DNA from: Acanthosepion esculentum | Lineage: Eukaryota > Mollusca > Cephalopoda > Sepiida > Sepiidae | Assembly (NCBI GenBank): GCA_964036315.1 | Contig: OZ038480.1 | Coordinates: forward strand, 12,060,805 to 12,124,804 | Reading direction: 5' to 3' | Length of the DNA: 64,000 nucleotides | In this document: one piece after another, positions 55,665 to 64,000 of the stretch | Layout: the number at the start of each line of letters is the position of its first letter | How positions within the stretch are numbered: position 1 is the stretch's first letter | Program-made: the position numbers and the translations under genes | The notes under the pieces: generated by a model | The model's database searches: none | What the model saw: the letters and a program-made list of their open reading frames with translations, nothing else | Told to the model about the DNA's origin: nothing

Positions 55665-56060
55665 CAATCAAGGTAGAAGGTTAGTGAAAGCGATTATTGC
55701 GTGAGCGGTAAGAGCAAGACTTGAGAAAGTTAGGATTGCAGTTATCGGGAAAGCTTTGTCGTGGGATTCCCTTACGCAAAGCAGCTGTTTTTGGCAAGAA
55801 GCTAGCTTACTACATAATAAAGGAGTACGAATAGAATGAGGGTGTTTCTTCTCGATGTACGCAGTGTGGCGGTTCTTAGCTGGCACAGTGAGATTTGGGG
55901 GTGGGGCACAATGGAATGTCGCTCGTCTGAACATTTTCCCTGGAAATAGCGATGGATTTGCGAGAGGCTTGTAACATTTCGTCTGTGGGAAAGAGGTGGT
56001 AAGGTAGAAAACAATTCATCTGCCACAAGGACGCGCAGTCGCTTTTTGAAGGTCATTTAC
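55665..56060 (-). pseudogene. LINE RT C-terminal fragment
   Basis: Minus frame 56056-55802: KKRLRVLVADELFSTLPPLS, HRRNVTSLSQIHRYFQGKCS, DERHSIVPHPQ; then 55934-55668 CVRESHDKAFPITAILTFSS. Same family as 4.6 and 25.3 kb, with one frameshift near 55880. Confidence 0.7.
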
Positions 56061-56574
56061 CTAAAATTCGAAGTTGAGCTATAATTATTTGCAAGCGAAA
56101 CAAATCCTTGGAATGATTTGAAAATTCTAATTAAATCAATACTTGAATTATCAAAAAAAAAAAAAAAATACGGTTAATAAATATTAAACTATTTTCATAA
56201 GATCTGGAAATGTGATAATGCTTTATCTGTGTACAAAATTTGAAGGGAAGTTGAGATTATTTTGGGGAAAGTGTTTCATATCATTCATAATTAAACTGTT
56301 ACAATGCGATAATGTATTAATATGAATACAATTTGAGGTTTTGAGTTAAATAAAAATGAAAATCTTATCATTGCAGTCACTTAAAATAAACACGTCAAAA
56401 TCGAAACCTATTCAGATTAAAAGTCTGTCGATATCAGCAGAAAATAGGGGAATCAAGAATTAGCAGCAGTTAAGAAATTACAATTGGAATAAAATAAATA
56501 AAATTAAAAAGTTTTCAAAAGATCCTTTCCATTAAAAACGTTTCTACTTTCAATGTAAAGAAACGTCTTAATTG
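56061..56574. other. No gene seen
   Basis: AT-rich; nothing recognised. Confidence 0.55.
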
Positions 56575-56975
56575 ATATATATATATTCAATTACTCAATA
56601 TACTCAGTACTTAATTACTCAATAAAATTCGGTACTCAATAACGTTAAGTACTCAATTACTCAATAATATCAAATACTCAATTACTCAATAACACTGAAC
56701 GCTAAATTACTCAATAGTAGTCAGTGCAAATTTACTCAAGAACATTCGTGACTCATTTACTCAATAAAATGTAATACTCAGTTACTCAATAAAATGTAAT
56801 ACCCAGTTACTCAATAATAATTTATACTCAATAACACTCAATATTTTATTGAGCAACCAAGTGTCAATACTAAATTACTCAACAACATTCAACATTCAAT
56901 TACTCAGTAACATTCAATATCCCAGTTATTTAATAACATTCAGTACTCAATTACTCAATGATATTCAATATTCCC
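56575..56975. repeat. ~27-bp degenerate tandem repeat (ACTCAAT)
   Basis: TACTCAATTACTCAATAACATT-like phrases, cut to ACTCAATTACTCAATAACA, repeat with 20-30 bp spacing. Confidence 0.9.
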
Positions 56976-57009
56976 TTTCTCACTCCCCCCCAAAAAAACA
57001 AAAAAAAAC

Positions 57010-57215
57010 GATGACATACTAAGTTCTTTGGAACATGTCAAGAATCTTGAAATATATAGTAGAACTAACAGACCAAATGTGACAGCAATATTTAATGCAA
57101 GGACGAATGGTAGATTGTAAATGTCTAAGATTGTTTAGTACGACACAATGAACCAACTTTCTTAGCAGACGACCAAGCAATTCATTCAATATAAAAAATG
57201 TCACCTCAGCTACTG
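57010..57215 (-). pseudogene. LINE RT piece, inverted 5' part of a twin-primed insertion
   Basis: Minus frame 57219-57019: LNELLGRLLRKLVHCVVLNN, STIRPCIKYCCHIWSVSSTI. This is the thumb block that in intact copies lies upstream of the part that follows here on the opposite strand. Confidence 0.75.
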
Positions 57216-57610
57216 TCATTTTCCCACCGTCTTAATGTCACCGACCTGTACATTTCCTATAAATATTTTCATAGTAATTACTTCCCTCTTTGGTACCTCG
57301 ACTTTACGATTTAAGCAAGATTGGCAACTAGTTCTCATCATTTTACAGTTGAAATATCGAGGTGTAACCGCAAGTTCTATGCTAAAAGTTTCTTCCCCCT
57401 GACTTCTTGCTTGAAGAACTCTCTTCCGGCTTCTTGATTTCCAGTTATCATTGATATTAAAAAATTTAAATGCAAGTCAAACGTTATCTTCTGTCTTCTG
57501 AAGCTTGCTCTTTTATTATTTCCTATCCTTAATAAGTTTTTTTCTCATGTTTTTTCACACCCAGTAACCTCTTGCAACTTTTTGCGTTATTACCTTGCTT
57601 GATCAAAACA
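57216..57610 (+). pseudogene. LINE RT C-terminus and 3' UTR, sense part
   Basis: GACCTGTACATTTCCTATAA codes for the YISYKYFHSNYF block; then a run corresponding to LWNSLPA; AAATTTAAATGCAAGTCAAA; and 3' UTR CACACCCAGTAACCTCTTGC, TTGCGTTATTACCTTGCTTG. Joined head to head with the preceding inverted piece. Confidence 0.75.
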
Positions 57611-58039
57611 ATTCCTTAGAAACTTTTTCGTATACTTTACTTGCCTGAAGACGCTAGAATTCAAGATCTGTATGATTTACATGAATTAAACCTACTGTCT
57701 AAAGTTATAAAACAAGAAACTAGACACATTTCCCATCGATTTTCTTTCGATTGTCTCCGAATGTAAAAAAGGCTGAAGGTAATCGAAACATTATTAATAA
57801 AAAGAAGTGAGAGACTGCAGCTTGTTGATAGCATAGATCAGAGCACATACGACCCCAGGAGGGTCAGCACCGACATTTAAAATCACGTATTTTCAGCAGA
57901 ACTACGGATATTTGTCTCTCACCTGGTTTTCATGACCAATAATAATTGGTATTGCAAGAAAGACGCCTTGTGGATCAGGTATATACCGCTTCATGCAGAT
58001 AATGGGCTCTTGAGTTTGAAACCTTAAAGAGAGTATTCG
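57611..58039. other. No gene; possible decayed PLE tail
   Basis: GGCTGAAGGTAATCGAAACATT near 57770, trimmed to CTGAAGG and GAAAC, resembles a decayed hammerhead tail. Confidence 0.3.
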
Positions 58040-58280
58040 TCCATGAAATACCCCTGGCATAATAAGTTATACTCCTGGCTTTAATGCTATTATACCCCTG
58101 GCATAATAAGTTATTATACCCCTGGCATAATAACTTATTATTCCCCTGCCATAATAAGTTATAATACCCCTGGCATAACAAATTATACCCCTGCCATAAT
58201 AATTTATAACCCTGGCATAATAACTTATACCCCTGGCATAATAACTTAGTATACCCCTGGCATAATAAGTTATATCACTC
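58040..58280 (-). repeat. ~24-26-bp tandem repeat
   Basis: ATACCCCTGGCATAATAAGT units with TTATTATA spacers, about ten units; on minus GCCAGGGGTATAATAACTTA. Confidence 0.95.
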
Positions 58281-58754
58281 GCTCGCCTCTTTTTTTCTGC
58301 CAGCGAATATTGCATTAACAATGTTTTTCATTTTTCCAGATAGAAGTCCTACTAATGTCTATACTCTTGTGTAAGCTTGCGTCATGTATGGTTCGATCCC
58401 TGAATTTTTTGTGTGAAAAAAACTGCGTAACTTGCGTTTTATGCGATCGCAGCTTCTGGGCAATACGGGTAGGGCAGCTCTTGGCATTATCCTGGACCTG
58501 TTTTATAGCAAATTAATGGTCTTAATTCTTGTACAGTTACGGTTAACCAAAGGGTATCGGGAACATGTGGGCCTACCAGGCAGGTTAGGGCCAACGGAAA
58601 TGCATAAATTTTAACCCCTCTAGAAAATGTTTACCTGTTTATAATGTAACCGGTTATCGAAAATGCATGATTTTTAACCTATAAATGTAAACAAAATATA
58701 CCTGTGTATAATGTGACACGCTATTTTCATAAAATCTCGCAATATATTCGAGTA
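58281..58754. other. No gene seen
   Basis: Nothing recognised. Confidence 0.5.
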
Positions 58755-59751
58755 CACCCTTGTGCAAGTTAATTGAAACAACCACTTTAGTTTCCTTTCT
58801 TTCAACATACGGTCAGTTTTAGACCCACTGTGATGACAGGGTGTAATCAATTTCTATTTTTTTCTCAGATTCATTTGCATTGGTGTGCAGTAATATGAAT
58901 GTATGAAATTTGTTTGGCCTAGAAAAATATGGCGTCATCCGTGATAAACATCTTATTTTCATCACACCCAGGCACTATTGTCTCGACTGTCGATTAGTTG
59001 TTCTACGGCCATTGTCTGCGGTGGACGTTACTCCAAGGAAGCGTACGAAAATTGTAACGCTGCACGAATACACTGGCAAGACTTACCAGTGAGCAAATCA
59101 TATTACTATAGACTGGCCCGGAAACTCTCTTGGTTTAAATGCAATCGAGAATCTTTGGTAAATCTGAAAGGAACAACATCGTGGAATAGACATACGAAGT
59201 ACTAACATGTGCACTGGGGCATGTTTCATTGGAAAAATACGAAAAAAAGTAAATAGTAATGGAATTTGTTTATATTTCTGAGATGAGGTATTATGTACAC
59301 TATTTACATTATTCGAACTACTGTCCTCATTGTTCTCGTCATATTTATTACAACGTTTCGGCCGTTGTACGCTCCGGCCATCTTCGGGTGGTTGGAAGGT
59401 CAAGGACATATGGCACAGTGGATAAAAGCGTTGGTTAGATCCAGTGACAGGACCCAAAGAGTGTGAGTTCAATACCTGGTTAAGGCGGTGGAGAACTTGG
59501 AGAGGGAAATTAACAGGAGATAACTGATAACTGACATCCATTAGACATGGCACGTGGAATTAGAACAGTCTACCCCAGTGAGCCAAATAAAGTGTTCAGT
59601 TCGACATTCAGACCACCTGAAGAAGACCGGAGCGTAAAACGGCCGAAACGTTGTGATAAATATGGCGACAAAGATGAGGACAATAGTCCGAATAATGTAA
59701 ATAGACTAATGGAATTATTCGTTTTTGTTTCAATTAATTTGCACCAGGGTG
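58755..59751 (+). mobile_element. Tc1-like element carrying an inverted SINE-B unit
   Basis: Ends CACCCTTGTGCAAGTTAATT and, inverted, CACCCTGGTGCAAATTAATT; TA at 58753-58754 and 59752-59753. A transposase N-terminal piece (VDVTPRKRTKIVTLHEYTGK, 59021-59083) follows the left end by about 270 bp and then stops. About 550 bp without the SINE, so non-autonomous. Confidence 0.85.
59257..59716. mobile_element. Inverted SINE-B unit with one 10-bp target duplication
   Basis: TAATGGAATT at 59257-59266 and 59707-59716. Between them a minus-strand tail fragment (59267 to about 59398: TACCTCATCTCAGAAATATA reversed, GAAAC core at 59357-59353) is joined to a nearly complete plus-strand SINE-B (head GGCACAGTGGATAAAAGCGT at 59411; hammerhead CTGAAGA 59617-59623, GAAAC 59645-59649; tail to 59706). 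Tails face outward. The two share one target duplication, so the inverted unit went in as one piece. Confidence 0.9.
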
Positions 59752-59819
59752 TATAAACGGTATTTTTCTTTATTATTTCCAAATATTATTTTTTGAATTT
59801 TTTAGATATAAGTCCCACT

Positions 59820-59975
59820 GTTTAACCCGTAGCTCGGAGAGGATATGGATTCATACCTTTCCCAAGTGTATTAGCATCTAAGTGAATGTAACAAACTCGA
59901 CATGAATTCGAACTCGGTTCTCCGATTTCTCATTCAGAGCCGCTATCCATTACAACACGCGTATATCCACGCCTG
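59820..59975 (-). repeat. SINE-A copy
   Basis: Minus: GTTGTAATGGATAGCGGCTC, AACCGAGTTCGAATTCATGT, GGAAAGGTATGAATCC, CTCCGAGCTACGGG. Confidence 0.8.
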
Positions 59976-60204
59976 CAAAAGTAAGGCAACGTACTGTCCC
60001 AGCAGGATCATGGTAGTTATTATGTTGCCATTGCTAATCAACATCATTGCGCGTTCCGCAGATCTGTCTTCGATATGATTGGTCGTGTCCATTGTAACTA
60101 GTAGCCGGTTAATGATTGCCTCAGGCTACGGATTTATCGAGCTACTCTGATGCCTGTGTGTCTGTTTGTGTCTCTTTAGGTGTATGTCTGTATGGGTGTG
60201 TATG

Positions 60205-60770
60205 GGTGTGCGGCTAACGACACGGAAAGTGGAATCGGCAAGTCAAGTTCAAATTCTGACGTGACTCTTAGCTTCATTTTCACACTATGGCATCGGGAAA
60301 GACATGAATTCGTCTCTCCCTCTCTCTTTCCCCTATCTCTTTCTCTCTCTCTTTTTTCTCCCTCTCTCCCTCTCTCTTTCTCTCCATCTCCCTTTCTCTC
60401 TCATTCCCCCTCTCTCTTTCTCTCCATCTCTCTCACTCTCTCTTTTTATCTCGCCCTCCCTCTCACCCTCTCTCTTTCTCTCCATCTCTCTTTCTCTCCC
60501 CTTCTCTCCCTCTCTCTCTATTTGTATCCCCCTCTCCCCCTCTCTCCCTCTCTTTCCCTCTCTCTTTATTCCCCCCTCTCTTTCTCTCTCCCCTCTCTCT
60601 TTCTCTCACCTCTCTCTTTCTCTTCCCTCTCTCTTTCTCTCCGTCTCTCTTTCTCCCTCTCTTTCTCTCCATCTCCCCTTCCCCTATCTCTCTTCAGCTA
60701 TGGGTTAAACAGTAGTATAGACTGGCTTCTCTAGGGTAACAATCAGTTTGGAAGAAGGAAAACTGATATC
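60205..60770 (+). repeat. SINE-A copy split by a (CT)n expansion
   Basis: Head CGGAAAGTGGAATCGGCAAG, B box AGTTCAAATTCTGACGTG, ACATGAATTCGTCTCTCC; then about 380 bp of CT-rich sequence (60310-60690); then TTCAGCTATGGGTTAAACAG, AGTATAGACTGGCTTCTC. The expansion sits at the pyrimidine stretch present in all copies before CAGCTATGGG. Confidence 0.85.
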
Positions 60771-61090
60771 AAACAGGTGCCGTGAAACGTGTGTTGAGAT
60801 GGTCTGCTCATTCAGTCCAGTTGATACATTACCAGTTGTCCAGCACCTCTCATCTTGTCGTTGGATTCTGGAGATGAAGCCAAGAAAGTGGGTCTGGATA
60901 TGTGCAACCCCTTACACGCCTAAAGATCCTCTCAAGCACACGTCGTTCACTCAAGGAGCCATCATCATTCAATGTTTTGGATAACGATAGCAAAATGATG
61001 GTCATGGTGAGGTGTGTGGTAGGTGTGGGGAGACAGCGGAACAATACAAATCTGCTTGAAAACAGATTTCCACAAAATCAGTGCCCATAG
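60771..61090. other. No gene recognised
   Basis: Frames of 60-78 codons with no family signal. Confidence 0.45.
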
Positions 61091-61635
61091 ATGTTGCGAT
61101 GCCTATCAGAGATAACCAAGAACGATTTCTTTCATTTTATGTATTTTTCATTTTTTTCCGCTTCCTTATTTCTTCTTTGTTACCACTTCTTTCCATTTTT
61201 CATTTTCTTTCTTTTTTTGTCTTTGTCTTTTTTTAACGTTAGGATTTTGCATGGATTTTTATTCATTTGGTATTTTTCTTTCTTTCTTTTTTCTTTCTTT
61301 CTTTCTTTCTTTCTTTTTTTCTTTCTTTCTTTTCTTCTTTATTCGCATCGTTCCTTCTGTCATTTATACATTCATAAGAACATTTCGTTCCATTTCTTTC
61401 TTTCTCAATCAAACTTCCTCTTTCTTTCATTCTTTTGTTCCATTTCTGCTTTTCTCATTTTCTTTCTCTCTTTCTTATTCACATCTTCTTTCTTTCTTTC
61501 TTTCTTTCTTTCTTTGTTTTATCTTTCGTATTTCATTTCCCCTCTTTCTTTCTTTCTTTTGTTCCATTTTCTTTCTTAATCACATCTTAATTTTGTCTTT
61601 CATTCTTTTCTCTTCGTTTCTTATTCCATTTCCCT

Positions 61636-61671
<36 letters not shown>

Positions 61672-61821
61672 ATTCACATCTTTTTGTCGTTCTTTCTTTC
61701 TTATTCCATTTCTCTTTTTTCTTTCTTTCTTTCTTATTTTCATTATTTCGTTTGCTCTTCCTTTTTTCTTGTCGCAATTTCCAATTTTCTTATCTTTGTT
61801 TTTGAATGCACTATTTCCACT

Positions 61822-61853
<32 letters not shown>

Positions 61854-61865
61854 TACGTTATCTGT
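61091..61865. repeat. (CTTT)n-rich tract
   Basis: CTTT runs at 61274-61330, 61490-61515, 61637-61672 and 61822-61853. Phe/Ser/Leu open frames up to 184 codons are compositional. Confidence 0.95.
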
Positions 61866-62470
61866 TCAGCGTCATCACTTTCATATAATATACCGCCTTT
61901 TCCGTTCCCCTTACTATCCCCCTCCATTCACAGCCTCCCCATCTATATCACATTAAGTGAGCATATTACAAACCACTGGCCTGTGACTGGCGCTGGTCTG
62001 CCACTTAGCGATAACTAAGTTTTGTTTGAAATCATTTTGTCTTCTTGTTTCCGAAAAAAAACCCCAAAAAAACAAACAAACTAAGTCGGCTATTTATTTC
62101 AGCGAAGCATTTTCTTATCTCCTCAGACACTTAAAACAGTTATAAACGACTGTTTAGCAGAGTTGAAACTTGGGAAGGCCGTAACGAGTCGGAAACATGA
62201 ACGATGATACGATTCTAAACCGACTGACAAAAAATAACTAATATTTTAGCTATAGATCAGTATACGGCTTCTGCTTCTTCTTCGGTCGTTGCTTGATAAG
62301 CAAATTGACGTTGTTTTCTTTTTGAAATGTTCACCAATTATAAGGCACAAGAACAACTCAAGGTAGAAGCTTACTGAATGACGTTGTCTTGTGGATGTAA
62401 GAGGGCGAAGTAAGTGTATATTAAGAGTATATGAATATGAGTATATTATTATGATAATGTAATGATGAAA
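61866..62470. other. No gene seen
   Basis: Nothing recognised. Confidence 0.5.
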
Positions 62471-62477
62471 CTATGTA

Positions 62478-63005
62478 TATTTGGAAACGTGGCCCAGTGG
62501 TTAGAACGTTCGCCATCTGACTATGAGATCCGGGTTCGAATCTCACCATGGTCGATTTGTCAAGTCGATTCCAGACTGCGACACTTTTTGGAAAAGTGCC
62601 TGAAAAACCTACCCCGGTTGACCCAAGCCTTGGGGCTGTAGATAGCTGTGCTAGCATGAAGTCACAGGTTTGAGGTTTTTTTCTTTCTTATTCACCCTTC
62701 TTCTTTCTTTCTTTTTTCCATCTCTGCCTTTCTCATTTACTTCTTTCTTTCTTTTTTGCTTTCTTTCTTTTGTTCCATTCCTTCCTTTCTCATTTTCTTT
62801 CTCATTCACATCTCCATTATGGCCTTGCTGACCTTCTTCAAATTGTTGATTACGCTAGATAACACACTCTCTCCCAGAAACTGTAACTAAGGTCTGCTCA
62901 GCATAGTTGCAGTATAAACCACAGCTTGCTTCTGTGGGTGTTAAACAAACGCAAATACGCCTGAGCAAGCAATAGGGATACCAGTGGCCAAATACGAGTG
63001 GCCAG
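62478..63005 (+). repeat. SINE-C, full, split by a CTTT expansion
   Basis: tRNA-derived head: A box TGGCCCAGTGG, B box GGGTTCGAATCTC. Then GTCAAGTCGATTCCAGACTG, AAACCTACCCCGGTTGACCC, TAGCTGTGCTAGCATGAAGT; a pyrimidine insertion (62677-62815); TTGTTGATTACGCTAGATAA, CCAGAAACTGTAACTAAGG, ATACGAGTGGCCAGCTGTA. The 9.3 kb copy lacks the insertion. Confidence 0.88.
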
Positions 63006-63009
63006 CTGT

Positions 63010-63545
63010 ACTATGATGAGTATATGGTATATGTATATGAGAAATATTGGAGGGATCGATACTTTTCTCATACAGTCTCAGTTACGGTGGACTGGTCATG
63101 TCTTGAGAATGTCTGATGATAGGATACCCAAGATCCTAATGTACAGCCAGTTAGATCAGGGCTACAGGAATGTAGGACGCCCATGGCTAAGATGCAAAGA
63201 CAAGCTGAAAAAAAAAACTTGTCAGCTGCCAATATACCACATAACACCCTTGAGCGCTTAGCCTTGGAGCAGGTAGAATGGAGATCAGCGTGTTTCAGTG
63301 AACTCAGCAGTTTTCAATCTGCTTGTCTGAATCATCTTCAAGAAGCGAGAGCAAGATCTAAAAGGTCAGCCAATCTAACCGTGATCTCATCTCACAATCC
63401 TCACACTTGCTCCATATGTGGCCTCGTTTGTAAATCACTAGCGGGTCTTAAATGCCACTGAAGATTATTGCAGAAAATTTCATAACTGAATCAACTAAGC
63501 TGTCAGATCCTCATACGTCGAAACCGACGGGAGAGTCCATTATTA
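63010..63545 (+). pseudogene. LINE C-terminus with zinc-finger end
   Basis: SQLRWTGHVLRMSDDRIPKI, LMYSQLDQGYRNVGRPWLRC and KDKLKK in one frame; after a run of nine A at 63209 the frame shifts and continues LSAANIPHNTLERLALEQVE, WRSACFSELSSFQ, ARARSKRSANLT and HTCSICGLVCKSLAGLKCH (C2H2 finger) with its stop at 63462. This order (LRW.GHV.RM, PKKLLY, GR...R.KD.LK, W, C..CG....GL..H) is the C-terminus of a further LINE family. A single shift separates two otherwise open halves, so it is among the younger copies here. Confidence 0.8.
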
Positions 63546-64000
63546 TTATTATGATAATGTCATCATGAGTTTATGTATTATGAGTATATGTAGGATAGAC
63601 AAAAATGAAGTGGGAATCACGCTTCCGGGGAAATTTGTTGCTGTGGTTTTTTCTCCATGTATTATATTACTGTAAGACATTTGATAGTTTTGGTCTAGTA
63701 GTTTGCCACGGCTGTTTGTGGAGAATTTGTAGAAAGCATTTTGTGGAAACTGTATTCTCTGAGTAAGTCTAAATCTCTTTTTAAACCTTTAATATGTGAT
63801 TCTATTTTGAAAATGTATTCTAGCTCAGATTACGTCGTTCTTGTTGGCACTTAAATAAAGACGCTAAAAGCACGTTGCTACCATTACTGAAAGCCTGAAT
63901 GATTCCCCCCCCCTCATCAGTTAAGAAGACAGAGGGGGGCTGACAGAAAAAAGGATTTTAACCTGCTCTCTTTCTATCTGAATAACTCGAAAGGATTTTC
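63546..64000. other. No gene seen
   Basis: AT-rich; nothing recognised to the window end. Confidence 0.5.

Noticed and set aside
59024..59205. Intact small DNA-binding gene
   Set aside because: It is the start of a Tc1 transposase inside an element with clear ends, followed by stops.
60180..61956. Ser/Leu and Phe-rich frames up to 184 codons
   Set aside because: Translations of CT and CTTT microsatellites.

Overview
This is eukaryotic intergenic or intronic DNA, and I found no host protein-coding gene that I could support. AT-rich DNA packed with microsatellites, several tRNA-derived SINE families, two DD37D mariners, Tc1 elements, LINE 3' fragments and Penelope-like elements (PLEs) points to a mollusc, most likely an octopod cephalopod. 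The species assignment is inference.

Layout. 0-9.6 kb: repeat fragments, two PLE reverse-transcriptase (RT) pieces, two well-formed hammerhead ribozyme (HHR) motifs (3298-3340 minus, 8137-8191 plus), a LINE fragment, a possible solo LTR and a deleted DD37D mariner. 10-15.7 kb: simple sequence, with a purine-rich tract, a 56-bp tandem repeat and about 1.3 kb of uninterrupted (CA)n. 17.1-19.9 kb: a satellite of about 21 units of 135 bp, one unit of which also sits beside the PLE fragment at 2.3 kb. 20-25.5 kb: GA tracts, an LTR-like segment and a TA-flanked DNA transposon. 26-31.4 kb: a dated nest of transposons (SINE in mariner; LINE in Tc1 in mariner; a MITE with Hsmar1-like ends in another Tc1). 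31.6-37.4 kb: a LINE with a Tc1 inside it, an inverted SINE dimer, and two copies of a long-TIR DNA element, one holding a SINE. 37.5-46.6 kb: microsatellites, LINE fragments, a PLE GIY-YIG endonuclease. 46.9-50.3 kb: a PLE with a triplicated RT core, a 35-bp satellite and inverted terminal repeats. 51-64 kb: a LINE RT, the best-preserved mariner, a 5'-inverted LINE, a Tc1 carrying an inverted SINE unit, SINEs and a LINE C-terminus.

Main result. One tRNA-derived SINE (here SINE-B) ends in a segment that closely matches the terminal repeat of the PLE at 46.9 kb, including a hammerhead-like core (CTGANGA ... GAAAC) and the block AAAGATGAGGACAATAGTC. At 32.2 kb and 59.3 kb the SINE is present as an inverted unit, tails outward, enclosed by one pair of about 10-bp target-site duplications, so each appears to have entered as a single unit. 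PLE terminal repeats at 46.9 and 50.2 kb are likewise inverted. I propose that SINE-B is a non-autonomous partner of a PLE, as other SINEs are of LINEs, and that it inherited a hammerhead and the PLE mode of insertion. Minimal hammerheads in PLE terminal repeats are established; the SINE link and the single-event inverted insertion are inferences from this sequence.

All coding regions listed are mobile-element genes and nearly all are broken. Boundaries are by eye and usually good to 5-30 bp, except where TA or longer target duplications fix them.
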